Below are positions 48,272-60,400 of a DNA stretch of 64,000 nt, piece after piece. The number at the start of each line of letters is the position of its first letter. The first letter of the stretch is position 1. Origin of the DNA: Leptasterias polaris (Eukaryota; Echinodermata; Asteroidea; Forcipulatida; Asteriidae). The stretch is taken from assembly GCA_037783415.1 (NCBI GenBank), contig JAZGTN010000163.1, positions 1 to 64,000 of the forward strand, in the 5' to 3' direction. Made by a program: the position numbers and the translations under genes. Under the pieces are notes generated by a model, which was not told the origin of the DNA, did not search any database, and worked only from the letters and a program-made list of their open reading frames with translations.

Positions 48272-49660
48272 CTGCACAATGAGCAATTTACATATTTTAT
48301 GTCAAACTTCTATCACATTCACTTACTGGTTAGAAGCAATGTAGGCCCAATGCTTCAATGAAAGCAATTAAAAGCACAATGCTAATTAATATGACCGTTA
48401 ACAATTGCCACAAATTAAAAACACATATGACTTCTGGTTTGCATGAATTTTAAACATGGTGTAACCATGGGCCAAAGAATGTGTTTCTCTGTTTCAGCAT
48501 AGATTTAGTTTTTCATTATGTTTACGTTCCCTGCTTAAAAAGGGCGTTCTAAATAGTTTACATTTTAACACATTAATTCAACAATAGAACTCGTGCAAAT
48601 GTCTTAATAAAAAATAATTTGTTAATTGAGGTTCATTTGGTATTCAAAAGCAGCCCAGTATAAACTACTTAGTTTCATTGAGATTGATTATTTACTTATA
48701 ATATTTCTTAGCAACACCTTTCTGTTTATTAAATAAGTTACACAGAGCTGTGTTGTGTGCCATTGCATATGCTTTTACACACAAATACCAAATAAACAGA
48801 CATAATTATATAACAAGTGTTTGGGGTGAATTCATCTTTGTTCTGTTGTCCAATTTTATTATGTCGAATTTTCCTCTCCACAAATAACGCTACTGAAATG
48901 TTCTTGTGACGTTCCAAACGTTTTTGAATTTGTGGAACCCATCGTAAGAGGGCGCAATTTGTTTGTCATTTTCGGTGGCTAGACTAAGCCTGAACATTAT
49001 TCATGTCCTCCCGATTAATGTTTGTTTACGTTGCCTTTATTTTAGAAAATTGGACGTATATTATATTAATAACAACACGAGATATTTATATTGCGCATAA
49101 TGCAGAAGCATCTATGCGCTATTATAGGTTTAATTAAATCGATGAAAAAGATTGTTTTTGGGCCTAGCTTTTGAAATTTCAAAATAGTAAATTGTTTCTC
49201 TTATATACGTAAATACCATAGTTTACCAAGAAATAAGTGCACGTCTATTAATTAAACAACGTTACGGCGAGGTTTTTCATGTAAATAGTCATAAACTGAA
49301 CTGATCGTATGCAAGACCTGTCCGATGATGTATTGATTGTAGAAATCCAATCCGTAGTTATTGGACTATAATACTAAAAGATATCACTAACAATTCAAAA
49401 TTAAATGTTATCAAACTACGCCTGTTTGCTGCGCTTATACCGTCTGGTGCCGATTACTGAAGCAACAAGTCATGATTATGAAAAGGGCATAATAAGAACC
49501 TACTGTTTACACGATGTGCAATTTATGTTGAATTTATTTTGCTGTTCACATTGTATTTCTTTGAAGTATTCAACAGGATCTAAAAGTTAGATTCGCGTAA
49601 AAACCGTTGTTGATCAGAGTCAAATTTATGTTGACCTTTTATATTTCCGATTGCATTTTC
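48272..49660. other. Non-coding stretch with repeat fragments
   Basis: A LINE/SINE tail resembling 20626-20700 is at 49066-49120 (TTATATTGCGCATAATGCAG). A diverged copy of the hairpin-associated flank is at 49140-49330. No gene recognised. Confidence 0.4.
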
Positions 49661-49664
49661 TCAG

Positions 49665-50014
49665 TTATCAAAAGTTCTTCAAATCACCAAAACAGTTCAG
49701 CAAAATACACTCGTTCAGTTGATATTTACCACCAAGCCAACAAAAGGCTAACACGAAGGTTATGCAATGAGCTATTCATTGGACCACCGTCGAACATCGT
49801 AGATTTCCGAAGGATGGTTGCATTTATCGACGAGTGCAGTAACAAAGGACCATTAACTTGGTATAGCGCCACCATGGATAACGTATCACGACACAGCAAT
49901 GCAGTCTTCGTGGACTTTGCACCTAAGATCAATGGCGCAGTGTGTGTACCGTTTACATGTACATGCAAGATTACTTATGGTCAATGGAGCAGAATGACCA
50001 GACCTGCGGGCTAA
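49665..50014 (+). CDS. Possible exon or coding remnant, unknown
   Basis: A good acceptor (CCGATTGCATTTTCTCAG) is followed by 116 open codons to TAA at 50012. Residues include ANKRLTRRLCNELFIGPPSN, VAFIDECSNKGPLTWYSA and FAPKINGAVCVPFTCTC. The composition is plausible but no family is recognised, and repeat sequence resumes about 30 bp after the stop. It could be an exon or a fragment of a mobile element. Confidence 0.25.
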
Positions 50015-50039
50015 TACTAACGTAATGTTCAACTTACAT

Positions 50040-51150
50040 TTTCAGCGGGAAGTCAAGAACAACCGGGATAACTCTTTGTGTAGCATTTGTTGAGTTTTAA
50101 AAGACCTGTCCGATGATGTATTGATTGAAGCAATCCATTCAGTAATGATTAAGTTATGATTTTTTGAAATATTAAATTTTGATTTACTGTATTTCAACAC
50201 CTGATGACGTAATCATGACGTCACAACAACTTGATGGAGGTTTCATCAAGGTTCTAACATGGTGTAAATTTGAGGTTGATCGGATAAACAGAAGTGAAGA
50301 ATTTGGGCAGGAAATATTTTTTGGTTAAGAATTGCAGAAAGGCAAACTTTGACCTTCCGTTACGACCGGAAGTAAAGGTCATGTGAATTTGGCGTTAACT
50401 TTTCAAATGTTGCCCGTGTCTTGATCTATCATAATGTTTAAATATGAATATTATAGCTTTCCTATTCAGAAACATACAGGAATTGGCATGAGGGCACTTT
50501 TTGACCTTAAATGGCTTGTAATTTGACACCCGATGACGTCATCATGACGTCATTGCTCACACATCTTCTGCTCTTTATGTTCTAATGTCACATTAAGTTT
50601 CAAGTTGATCAAAGGTTTGCAAGTATGTTTTTTTCTGCGGACAAACGACTATCAGAAGAATAAGCAAAACAAAGAAAGAAAAAAAAATGAAAACAAATAA
50701 ATACTAGAGATTTAGAGTTTGTAAAACAAACTCTAGGTGTTCGGGTTCTTGCTGGGCTCAGTGCTGTTTTAATGCGTTAGCTATATCATTGAATCGCTGA
50801 AAACATTGTTGATAGCTTTTGAAATTTCAAGGAAATTAAAGTGTCAATCTTCTTTAATTGTATGTTAGACGATGATGTCGTTAAAATAAGTCAAGCATAG
50901 TATGATCTATTGGTTGCATTTTTAAAAATAGCTTGCTTGATTTTTAAACATTAGTCTTCATACAGAACGGTTTGTTAAATTTATAATATTGAAAGAAAAG
51001 ACATTTGTTTTAAATAATTATGCAAGATAAAGGCACGTCATGAAGACGGCAATTTTAAGCCTCTCGTGAATTCTAACTAATAAAATATTTTTAACGAGTT
51101 AATAACTATTTCTACCTGTATGGTGCATCATACTCAGTGTGTAGTTTGTT
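50040..51150 (+). repeat. Hairpin-associated repeat family, copy 2
   Basis: Shares TTCAACACCTGATGACGTAATC (here with TGACGTCACAAC), CCTTCCGTTACGACCGGAAG, GCCCGTGTCTTGATCTATCA and GACGTCATCATGACGTCA with 45.8-47.4 kb. It ends at the hairpin TAGAGTTTGT-AAA-ACAAACTCTA followed by GGTGTTCGGG (50711-50745), then continues with the downstream flank also seen at 55.6 and 62.7 kb. Confidence 0.8.
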
Positions 51151-51232
51151 ACGCACCTCAAAACAGTAATAACACCAAAGTTCAACTTAATGAAATAGCT
51201 CACGCATTGACACAGCACTGACCCCAGCGATA

Positions 51233-51266
51233 CCCGAACACCTAGTGTTTGTTGTCACAAACACGT
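51233..51266 (-). repeat. Reverse-oriented GTGTTTGT hairpin with GGTGTTCGGG
   Basis: CCCGAACACCTA followed by GTGTTTGTTGTCACAAACAC is the inverse of the 47.65-kb hairpin and its GGTGTTCGGG flank. It abuts the gypsy fragment. Confidence 0.8.
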
Positions 51267-51502
51267 TAAGTCTAGTTTGGTTTATTTTGAAGCATTTTGA
51301 AGTGTATTTAAGGGCCCCTGCCCAAACCATCACTGTGTATAGGCCTACTGACCACAATCCACTGGTTTTCATCCAAAAGATGAAAAACCAAAATCAGAGA
51401 CTACTCAGATGGAGTTCAAGTCTCCACGAGTTTGACATTGAAGTAGTTAATGTTAAGGGCAAAGATAACATGATTGCTGATGCCTTATCACGACGCATTT
51501 AA
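51267..51502 (+). pseudogene. Ty3/gypsy RNase H fragment
   Basis: LKHFEVYLRAPAQTITVY, then TDHNPLVFIQKMKNQNQRLL, RWSSSLHEFDIEV and GKDNMIADALSRRI match the RNase H end of a Ty3/gypsy pol (TDHxPL...NxRLxRW...GxxNxxADxLSR). A short insertion (RP) interrupts VY-TDH. RT, integrase and gag are absent; the frame stops at 51500. Confidence 0.9.
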
Positions 51503-51621
51503 AACGATTATTTTCAAATTCCACTCTAAGTGAATTTAGATAAGTATTTTCTTACCAAGTGTGTAGTTATAATACAGTAATTTTGGGGGCTTGATAATTT
51601 ATCAAATTAAAAATAAAATGT

Positions 51622-51655
<34 letters not shown>

Positions 51656-51660
51656 CTTTC

Positions 51661-52023
51661 CTCCAAGGGGGAAGACTGTTACAGATGGGATTCCTCCTCC
51701 CCATTGTTATTTTATTTCCATTGGTTATTGGTTCCCCTGCAGAATGTCTGTGGTATTAGGCCCACATGCATGGAAATGTTTTGATTTGATCAAGAAATCA
51801 TCGATCTTTATTGTTTGTGTTTCGAGCATATCGGAGTGTTTCTCCATAGATGAATGTTTTGAATGCATGCGGGGGTTGTGATGATGTCTTGTGTAGGTAT
51901 TGGTTATAGGTTTCAGTGTCAAGAATACCCGTTTCTCTTAACCTTGTGCTTCTTGAAGAATGGCACATTAGACTTGTCTCGGTCCACCCAATCTCGTCAC
52001 AATACCTGATCTTAGTCATAACA
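51661..52023 (+). mobile_element. Probable 3' LTR with polypurine tract
   Basis: A purine-rich AAGGGGGAAGAC (51665-51676) directly precedes TGTTACAGATGGG. A compatible end (CATAACA) is at 52023, giving a 347-bp segment with TGTTA/TAACA ends, as expected for an LTR downstream of the gypsy fragment. A TATA-like CTCTATAAAACC follows at 52039, so the real LTR may extend further. A 5' LTR is not in view. Confidence 0.45.
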
Positions 52024-52206
52024 TGCACTTAAATCTTCCCTCTATAAAACCCCAAATGGTTCAGTTTCTATAACATTGGATTCAAAGGCCTGCTTAGTTT
52101 GGTCATGGATGGTCTGTCAATCCCTACTCTCTGAGTTCTTTACACCCACGTTCTGGTCGCGGAACACTGGTTATAAAAGTTCCCTTTGACATTCGATCAC
52201 TGAAAC

Positions 52207-52389
52207 GAGAGCTGATTTGCGATCACCCTGCGTCTCTTTTCAAAGTGCAAGGTCAGTCAAGAATAGTCCAATGGTGCGTAGTTGTTTACACCATTGAGAA
52301 CTCTATAGAGTTGTAACTTAAAAATTTAGACAAACGTTTTGCTTTGTCTTGCTTGGAGAAAACGCAAGAGAAAAAACAACCAACTGTGA
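52207..52389 (+). repeat. Repeat shared with 63672-63853
   Basis: GAGAGCTGATTTGCGATCAC to CAACCAACTGT matches 63672-63853 with only a few substitutions and one small indel (for example GAATAGTCC against GAATTGTCC). Beyond CAACCAACTGT the two diverge completely. Confidence 0.9.
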
Positions 52390-53700
52390 CAATGAATACA
52401 ACAAGACCAAAGTCATTATGATTTTTGTTGTTAAAAGATTCAGGGTTTGCACGCGATGGTTGGGAACATGGGTGCAGGTGCGTGGTGGAAACGTCCTTGA
52501 TGTTTCCGAACTGGGCGGGGTCGAGGTTGGGTTTAATCGACGCCATTGTTTGCTGAGCAATGAAATGTTCAGTCACTTTGGCAAAGTGATCTGTGAGGGC
52601 AATTGGTCGCAAATTGTCTATGTTGGCGGGTGAAGTTTTGGGCACAGGGTAGACTTGATTTCAAGTCTGAGATCGCGGTTATTTCTCTGCATCAGCCACA
52701 CAAAATTTCCCCCGCAGAATGGCTATCACGCGGTCTCAGCTCGCAATCTCAGACTTGACCCTTGTGTATACGGGATATTCATTTATTCACAACTGACATT
52801 TACATAACAACACTATGCCAGAGAGATGGCCAATCAGGAGGCCACAAAACTCCTGTTGGTTGCGTCTATTCCCAATAGGTTATAATCACTTCAGCATTTT
52901 CTGTAAAATCGATTGAGTAATTTTTTTTTTAGTGCTTTGTACGTATGCTATTTCTAATTTATACATAAAATAATACTAGATGTATTCTTAAAATATTGAA
53001 AAATAAACATAACAAATAACCTGATCCCTACTAGACAAAAAACTGTGTTCCCTTTATTTGATTGGAATCGTCTAATGATTTTCCCAACGTTTTTATTTAT
53101 TTTGAATTTAAAAACTAGAATCACTTTGGGTTTTTTGTTTCCAAACTGTAAGTTGAATCACTGAGCAGAGGCAGATTAGTTACATGTGATTCAATGTTGT
53201 ATTTCTGTACTATATCCCGTGGTATAAACGGTCAAGTTTGAATGTGCATTTTATTGACGGCTTCTGAGATTCTGACCAATCAGAGTGTTCCGTCCACTTT
53301 TGGACTAATTCGCCATAGGGTGTGTACAAACCGAAAAACAATGTTCCCAAGTCTGTGATCGTAGGTTAAAGACGGAGGTTAATCCACAAGAGGGGGCTAT
53401 TTCAGGCAATTATGTATTGGCTATCAGGTAGACTAAAAACCACGAGCACAGACTTGGAACCAAGTCTAGGCACAGGGACGACAATTGCTCGCTTCCATTG
53501 TGCTGGGACGATGAGCTGTGCGAACGAGGCGTTGATTATATGAGTCAAGGGTTTAGATAGCTCATATGAAAACTGTCGTATAAATCTAGCCGAAATATTA
53601 TCGGGGCCACTCGCCTTTCTGTAGCTTATTCCATTAAGTTGTGCGAGGACTTGCACATGGTAAAAATCTATACCTTGTTGCAGAACTGCTTGCAATGGTT
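52390..53700 (-). pseudogene. LINE reverse transcriptase remnant, split by a transposon
   Basis: On the minus strand 53695-53478 encodes GISYRKASGPDNISARFIRQ and PAQWKRAIVVPVP, and 52640-52430 encodes LRPIALTDHFAKVTEHFIAQ, then DPAQFGNIKDVSTTHL. These are consecutive blocks of a non-LTR RT (KASGPD...WK.A.V.PVPK...LRPI.LT...QFG), interrupted exactly by the 819-bp insertion 52650-53468. The YxDD core and the C-terminus are missing; the LINE part ends at about 52390. Confidence 0.85.
52641..53477. mobile_element. 819-bp DNA transposon with 9-bp target duplication
   Basis: The element 52650-53468 is flanked by GGCACAGGG at 52641-52649 and 53469-53477. Its ends are inverted: left TAGACTTGATTTCAAGTCTG, right (read inward) TAGACTTGGTTCCAAGTCTG, and each end is itself a palindrome (AGACTTG..CAAGTCT). 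An internal inverted copy (CGCAATCTCAGACTTGA, 52742) suggests nested ends. No coding. A 9-bp duplication fits Mutator-like or Merlin-like transposases. Confidence 0.9.
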
Positions 53701-55165
53701 TATTGTATAATACATAATGACATGAATATAATTTGCAAATCTTGAGACCACCATATATCGAACAGTTTAAGTCCGATCAACTGTTTTCGATTGTGTACTA
53801 CTACTTGTGGGATACTGTAGATGTATTTGTTAGGCTAAACGTTGTGCGACATCATCATGACGTCACCAGTGCCCAACGTAAAGTCAATACATTTCGCTCA
53901 CCACAATTCTTGTTTTATGGCCTGTGTGGTAAAAAAAACACCTCCATAAGACTGTGTGGCGCGGTATGCTACTTTATGTGTTCTCTTATGTTATAATGTA
54001 ATCAATCGTCTATTTTTCAAGAGTGTCAAACAAAATAAGTTTAATTTTGAAGTCTACAGAATATGCTTGATCGAGTCAGAAGTTGTTTCCCATCCCATCT
54101 CGGAATACTGTGAGCTACGGTACTCATGTTTCAAGCTCGAAAACATGTTGCATCAATGTTTGATTTCACGTAGGCCTACTAACACAAAACGTTTTACTTT
54201 ATTGCTTATTAATGTATTGACATCTCCCATAACTTTAGAAGAGAGGGTTGGTTCGACCCTTCTTGACGAAAGATAAGATACAGACTCCAATTGTTGTCTA
54301 GTACTCAACTCCACTTTACTTTCTTTATTTTTATTTGAATCAGAAAAAAAAACCTGTGTATGAATGACAATAAGTACACAAATGTTTAAATCTAACTTCG
54401 TAGAACAGGTTTACATATTATGGAACATATCCCTAATATTAAACTTCACCAAGATATTAAATTAAGAAAAAAACAATATAATCTCTTGATAGTCTTACCC
54501 CGGCACGCCAATAAAATAAATCCCTCTATCTTCAGCTATAGTGCAGCAAGACTTCGGCTCCACTCACTACAAAACGAAGTACAAACCCAATATACTACTT
54601 TCACATCCAAATATAGGTAAAAACAATAGTTACTTTTAAACAACTCAGTCACTAAAGATCGATGCAACATAATTATAAATACACTTTCACAATGACCACG
54701 TATCACATGCGTACTTCCTTCATATACAACGCCTGTACTACCACACTGGCAGCATACACATACACAGCTAGTGTTGTCGCCATGCATACACACAACTACC
54801 ACCGCCATTATATCCCGTGTGCCTGTGTACAGTGTGCACACAACGCACATGTGACCCACATGCACATCGCCATTGTATTCCAAAAGAAACTTTCAAGTTT
54901 ACAAACATTGTTTATTCTAATAAAATATAAAACCAGATAAAGTTTAAAACTCACCGAAATAATCCTTAGCTATTACAATGTCTCAGCAGGTAATTCAAAT
55001 TACAAATACGGAACTTCAAATGAGATATTATCCGGTACTTTCGAAGCATACAATTGTCAAGTACATAAAGAATACCGGTCCTGCTTGTCGAGCCTCGACC
55101 CTTCGGTGTCGCTCGTACATTTCCGGGCCCCATCATGCACAATAGTAATTCATACGCCCATGAAC
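53701..55165. other. Non-coding stretch
   Basis: No firm gene. A TGACGTCA site is at 53855. The short frame 54420-54620 has a weak resemblance to a LINE C-terminus (FSYSAARLRLHSLQ) that I do not consider proven. CA-rich sequence occurs at 54680-54860. Confidence 0.4.
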
Positions 55166-55170
55166 AAAAA

Positions 55171-55590
55171 TACAAATATGAATGATTAAAAGTATGTTAA
55201 ACCTTTACTTTTACAAGAACCCTATTTTAGAAGAGGTAAAGGACTGAAACTAAATAAATTGTAGGATTGACCAATGTTGTTGAAAACCCAAATATCTAAA
55301 CACGTACTCAAAAATCCACTAGAGATTTAGAGTTTGTAAAAATACAAATATGAATGATTAAAAGTATGTTAAACCTTTACTTTTACAAGAACCCTATTTT
55401 AGAAGAGGTAAAGGACTGAAACTAAATAAATTGTAGGATTGACCAATGTTGTTGAAAACCCAAATATCTAAACACGTACTCAAAAATCCACTAGAGATTT
55501 AGAGTTTGTAAAAATAGGGTTCTTGTAAAAGTAAAGGTTTAACATACTTTTAATCATTCATATTTGTATTTTTACAAACTCTAGGTGTTC
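55171..55590 (+). repeat. Expanded hairpin: two direct copies and one inverted copy
   Basis: A 172-bp unit (TACAAATATGAATGATTAAA... to AGAGTTTGTAAAA) occurs at 55171 and again at 55343. It is followed at 55513-55570 by the inverse of its first 60 bp (AATAGGGTTCTTGTAAAAGT... to TATTTGTATT), then TTTACAAACTCTAGGTGTTCGGG. The short TAGAGTTTGT...ACAAACTCTA hairpin seen elsewhere is thus extended to a stem of about 75 bp with an insertion in its loop. Confidence 0.85.
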
Positions 55591-56500
55591 GGGTTCTCGC
55601 TGGGCTATCGCTCCTGGGTTCAATATGCTGTTTTAATGCGTTAGCTATATCAATGAGTCGCTAAAAACAATGTTAATAGCTTGTAAATTTTAAAGAAAGT
55701 AAAGTGTAAATCTTCTTACACAGGAAATAAAAGCTACTCAAGATATGAAATTTTATAAATAACAAACTTTTGTTTAGCCAGATTTGAAAACTTATGACAT
55801 CATTATGAAGTTACAAATGTTTTTATCGAGACATAGATATTTAAATATGTGCCAAGTGAAAAACAAAGATTAACTGACACACAAAAAATCAGCGAAAGAG
55901 TACATTATTTAAATTATTTGAAAGAGCAAAAGGTCCATTGTCATTTCATAGTCATACAGCAGAGGAACATTTTCCCCTTCCCCTTCATCTTGGCAGCAGA
56001 TGTTGAAACAATCCTTTGAATGACCCACACGTTCAACTATTATATATGCCATTCACTGAAGTTTATTTATTTGTCAATGGATATCGATTCTTTTTTGATT
56101 AAAAAACCACATTAGATGATATTTATGTTGACATTATTAAGTTACAATTCTGAAACTTTTTACAGTGAGTTGGATACTCATTAAGTATCGGTGCATGAAT
56201 CATTAATTGTTCAAAACATATGCACTGATGAAGATGTCATTAAAATTAGTCAAGTATTATGAGCTATCGGTTGCATGTTTTAAATTAGCTTGTTTGATTT
56301 TTAGACATTGATTTTCCTACAGAACGGTTTGTTAAATTTAGAATATTAAAATGAAAGACACTTGTTTAGGATAATTATGCAAGACAAAGGCAAAGCATGA
56401 GGACGGCAAGTCTAAGCATCTCGTGAATTTATACTAATAACATAATGAGTTAAGTACTATTTTTGGGAAATCCTCCATCGAAGGGTCTTTAAATATGCAT
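55591..56500 (+). repeat. Hairpin-associated repeat family, copy 3 (downstream flank)
   Basis: Shared blocks with 50745-51120 (GAACGGTTTGTTAAATTTA, AATTATGCAAGA.AAAGGCA, CTCGTGAATT) and with 62665-63230 (AAAGAGTACATTATTTAA, CACTGAAGTTTATT.ATTT.TCAATGGATAT). Divergence is substantial, so these are old copies. Confidence 0.75.
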
Positions 56501-57434
56501 GTCATAATAAAAAAGTTGACGAAAAACATTTATTAGTCGAACCATTCTCTGACTATATGACACAGCCAACAACCATACCAATCCCCCATTGCCTAATTCT
56601 ACCTCTGCGACGATCATACCTTGTTAGTTTTAAAAACATCTCACCAACGTCACAACTTGATGATACATGATAAACTTTATAACATAATTGTGCATTAAAT
56701 AAAAGACTCATTTTGAAAAGCAATGATGTTCATACGAAACGTACCGTTTCTAGTCATCGTGCAGCGACGATAAAGACTACCGTGTGCGAGGGTCTGAAAC
56801 ACCCTACACAAACCGATGACGCGTCCCTTCTTCTCGGTGTGTGATCAACTTAAACACAACCAATGTCCGTCTTTTTCTGCTTGCATTTTCTTACATAATT
56901 AAAAGTCATACGAATCACTGAGGTAGGTGGCCATCTCAGCGAAACTTCGTCTTTAATTCCATTTGATCATTAATCCATGAGAAAAGGCGAAAAGGGGAAC
57001 AATAAGACGCCGAATCTGAGTGGAATTCAGATCTGTAATGTTACTATTGTTAGTACGCCATTGAAACAGCAAATACTACCAAAGTGAACCCATGTGAACT
57101 TCATTTTTCCCATAAAATTGAGAATTTGGTTCGAACATCTAATTTCATTCGTATTCATTGAATGATAATTACAAACAGTAATAACATTACACAAATGTGG
57201 TCTTTAAGTGATTCACTATGTGTGTTAGTGATTCGTCACAATGATTAATGGCTCTAGACTCCTTACTACATGAGTAGAATAAATCCCGAAACTGTCTTTT
57301 GAAAATACCCTTTTAAGATTGTAGGTCACTGTGATTGTTTGTTAAAACCGTCGTCAAATTACATTTCCAACGATGTCGATATTAGTCACACATCGAAGTT
57401 ATGAGTATGGCTCTATGATGAAAACGAATCCAAC
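56501..57434. other. Non-coding stretch before the satellite
   Basis: No gene or element recognised. Confidence 0.4.
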
Positions 57435-60400
57435 AATGTGGGATAATATTATCCCTAAATGCAACCAGTTCAAACGAAATAATATTATCCAGGTCCGAGA
57501 GTTGGCCGAGGCTGAATGCGGCATAGTATAATCTCGGAATGCAACCAGTTCTCACTAGATAATATTTATCCAGGTCCGAGAGTTGGCTGAAGGCTGAATG
57601 TGGGATAATATTATCTCTGAATGCAACCAGTTCTCACGAGATAATATTATCCAGGTCCGAGAGTTGGCTAAGGCTGAATGCGGCATAGTATAATCTCTGA
57701 ATGCAACCAGTTCTCACTAGATAATATTATCCAGGTCCGAGAGTTGGCTAAAGGCTGAATGTGGGATAATATTATCTCTGAATGCAACCAGTTCTCACGA
57801 GATAATATTATCCAGGTCCGAGAGTTGGCTAAGGCTGAAGATGGGATAATATTATCTCTGAGTGCAACCAGTTCTCTCGAGATAATATTATCCAGGTCCG
57901 AGAGTTGGCTAAGGCTGAATGTGGGATAATATTATCTCTGAATGCAACCAGTTCTCACGAGATAATATTATCCAGGTCCGAGAGTTGGCTGAGGCTGAAT
58001 GCGGCATAGTATAATCTCTGAATGCAACCAGTTATCACGAGATAATATTATCCAGGTCCGAGAGTTGGCTAAGGCTGAATGTGGGATAATATTATCTCTG
58101 AATGCAACCAGTTCTCACGAGATAATATTATCCAGGTCCGAGAGTTGGCTAAAGGCTGAATGTGGGATAATATTATCTCTGAATGCAACCAGTTCTCACG
58201 AGATTATATTATCCAGGTCCGAGAGTTGGCTAAGGCTGAAGATGGGATAATATTATCTCTGAGTGCAACCAGTTCTCTCGAGATAATATTATCCAGGTCC
58301 GAGAGTTGGCTAAGGCTGAATGTGGGATAATATTATCTCTGAATGCAACCAGTTCTCACGAGATAATATTATCCACGTCCGAGAGTTGGCTAAGGCTGAA
58401 TGTGGGATAATATTATCTCTGAATGCAACCAGTTCTCACGAGATAATATTATCCAGGTCCGAGAGTTGACTAAGGCTGAAGATGGGATAATATTATCTCT
58501 GAGTGCAACCAGTTCTCTCGAGATAATATTATCCAGGTCCGAGAGTTGGCTAAAGGCTGAATGTGGGATAATATTATCTCTGAATGCAACCAGTTCTCAC
58601 GAGATAATATTATCCAGGTCCGAGAGTTGGCTAAGGCTGAAGATGGGATAATATTATCTCTGAGTGCAACCAGTTCTCTCGAGATAATATTATCCAGGTC
58701 CGAGAGTTGGCTAAGGCTGAATGTGGGATAATATTATCTCTGAATGCAACCAGTTCTCACGAAATAATATTATCCACGTCCGAGAGTTGGCTAAGGCTGA
58801 ATGTGGGATTGTATTATCTCTGAGTGCAACCAGTTCTCTCGAGATAATATTATCCAGGTCCGAGAGTTGGCTAAGGCTGAATGTGGGATAATATTATCTC
58901 TGAATGCAACCAGTTCTCACGAGATAATATTATCCAGGTCCGAGAGTTGGCTGAGGCTGAATGCGGCATAGTATAATCTCTGAATGCAACCAGTTCTCTC
59001 GAGATAATATTATCCAGGTCCGAGAGTTGGCTAAGGCTGAATGTGGGATAATATTATCTCTGAATGCAACCAGTTCTCACGAGATAATATTATCCAGGTC
59101 CGAGAGTTGGCTAAAGGCTGAATGTGGGATAATATTATCTCTGAATGCAACCAGTTCTCACGAGATAATATTATCCAGGTGCGAGAGTTGGCTAAGGCTA
59201 AATGTGGGATAATATTATCTCTGAATGCAACCAGTTCTCACGAGATAATATTATCCACGTTCGAGACTTGGCTGAGGCTCCCCCGCTGAATGTGGGATAA
59301 TATTATCTCTGAATGCAACCAGTTCTCACGAGATAATTATTATCCAGGTCCGAGAGTTGGATAAGGCTAAATGTGGGATAATATTATCTCTGAACGCAAC
59401 CCGTTCTCACGAGATAATATTATCCAGGTCCGAGAGTTGGCTAAAGGCTGAATGTGGGATAATATTATCTCTGAATGCAACCAGTTCTCACGAGATAATA
59501 TTATCCAGGTGCGAGAGTTGGCTAAGGCTAAATGTGGGATAATATTATCTCTGAACGCAACCCGTTCTCACGAGATAATATTATCCAGGTCCGAGACTTG
59601 GCTAAGGCTAAATGTGGGATAATATTATCTCTGAATGCAACCAGTTCTCACGAGATAATATTATCCACGTCCGAGAGTTGGCTAAAGGCTGAATGTGGGA
59701 TTGTATTATCTCTGAATGCAACCAGTTCTCACGAGATAATATTATCCACGTTCGAGACGTGGCTGAGGCTGAAGGTGGGATAATATTATCTCTGAGTGCA
59801 ACCAGTTCTCACGAGATAATATTATCCAGGTCCGAGAGTTGGCTAAGGCTGAAGGTGGGATAATATTATCTCTGAGTGCAACCAGTTCTCACGAGATAAT
59901 ATTATCCACGTCCGAGACTTGGCTAAGGCTGAATGTGGGATAATATTATCTGAGTGCAACCAGTTCTCACGAGATAATATTATCCACGTCGGAGACTTTG
60001 CTAAGGCTGAATGTGGGATAATATTATCTCTGAATGCAACCAGTTCTCACGAGATAATACTATCCAGGTCCGAGAGTTGGCTAAAGGCTGAATGTGGGAT
60101 AATATTATCTCTGAATGCAACCAGTTCTCACGAGATAATATTATCCAGGTCCGAGAGTTGGCTAAAGGCTGAATGTGGGATAATATTATCTGTGAATGCA
60201 ACCAGTTCTCAGGAGATAATATTATCCACGTACGAGACTTGGCCGAGGCTGAATGTGGGATAATATTATCTGTGAATGCAACCAGTTCTCACGAGATAAT
60301 ATTATCCAGGTCCGAGAGTTGGCTAAAGGCTGAATGTGGGATAATATTATCTCTGAATGCAACCAGTTCTCACGAGATAATATTATCCAGGTCCGAGAGT

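Noticed and set aside
54420..54620. LINE C-terminal coding remnant
   Set aside because: Only a faint FSYSAARL...SLQ resemblance; no 3' tail and no flanking RT motifs.
54536..54940. Cys/His-rich frames on both strands at 54.5-54.9 kb
   Set aside because: They derive from CA/TG-rich low-complexity DNA and mirror each other on opposite strands.
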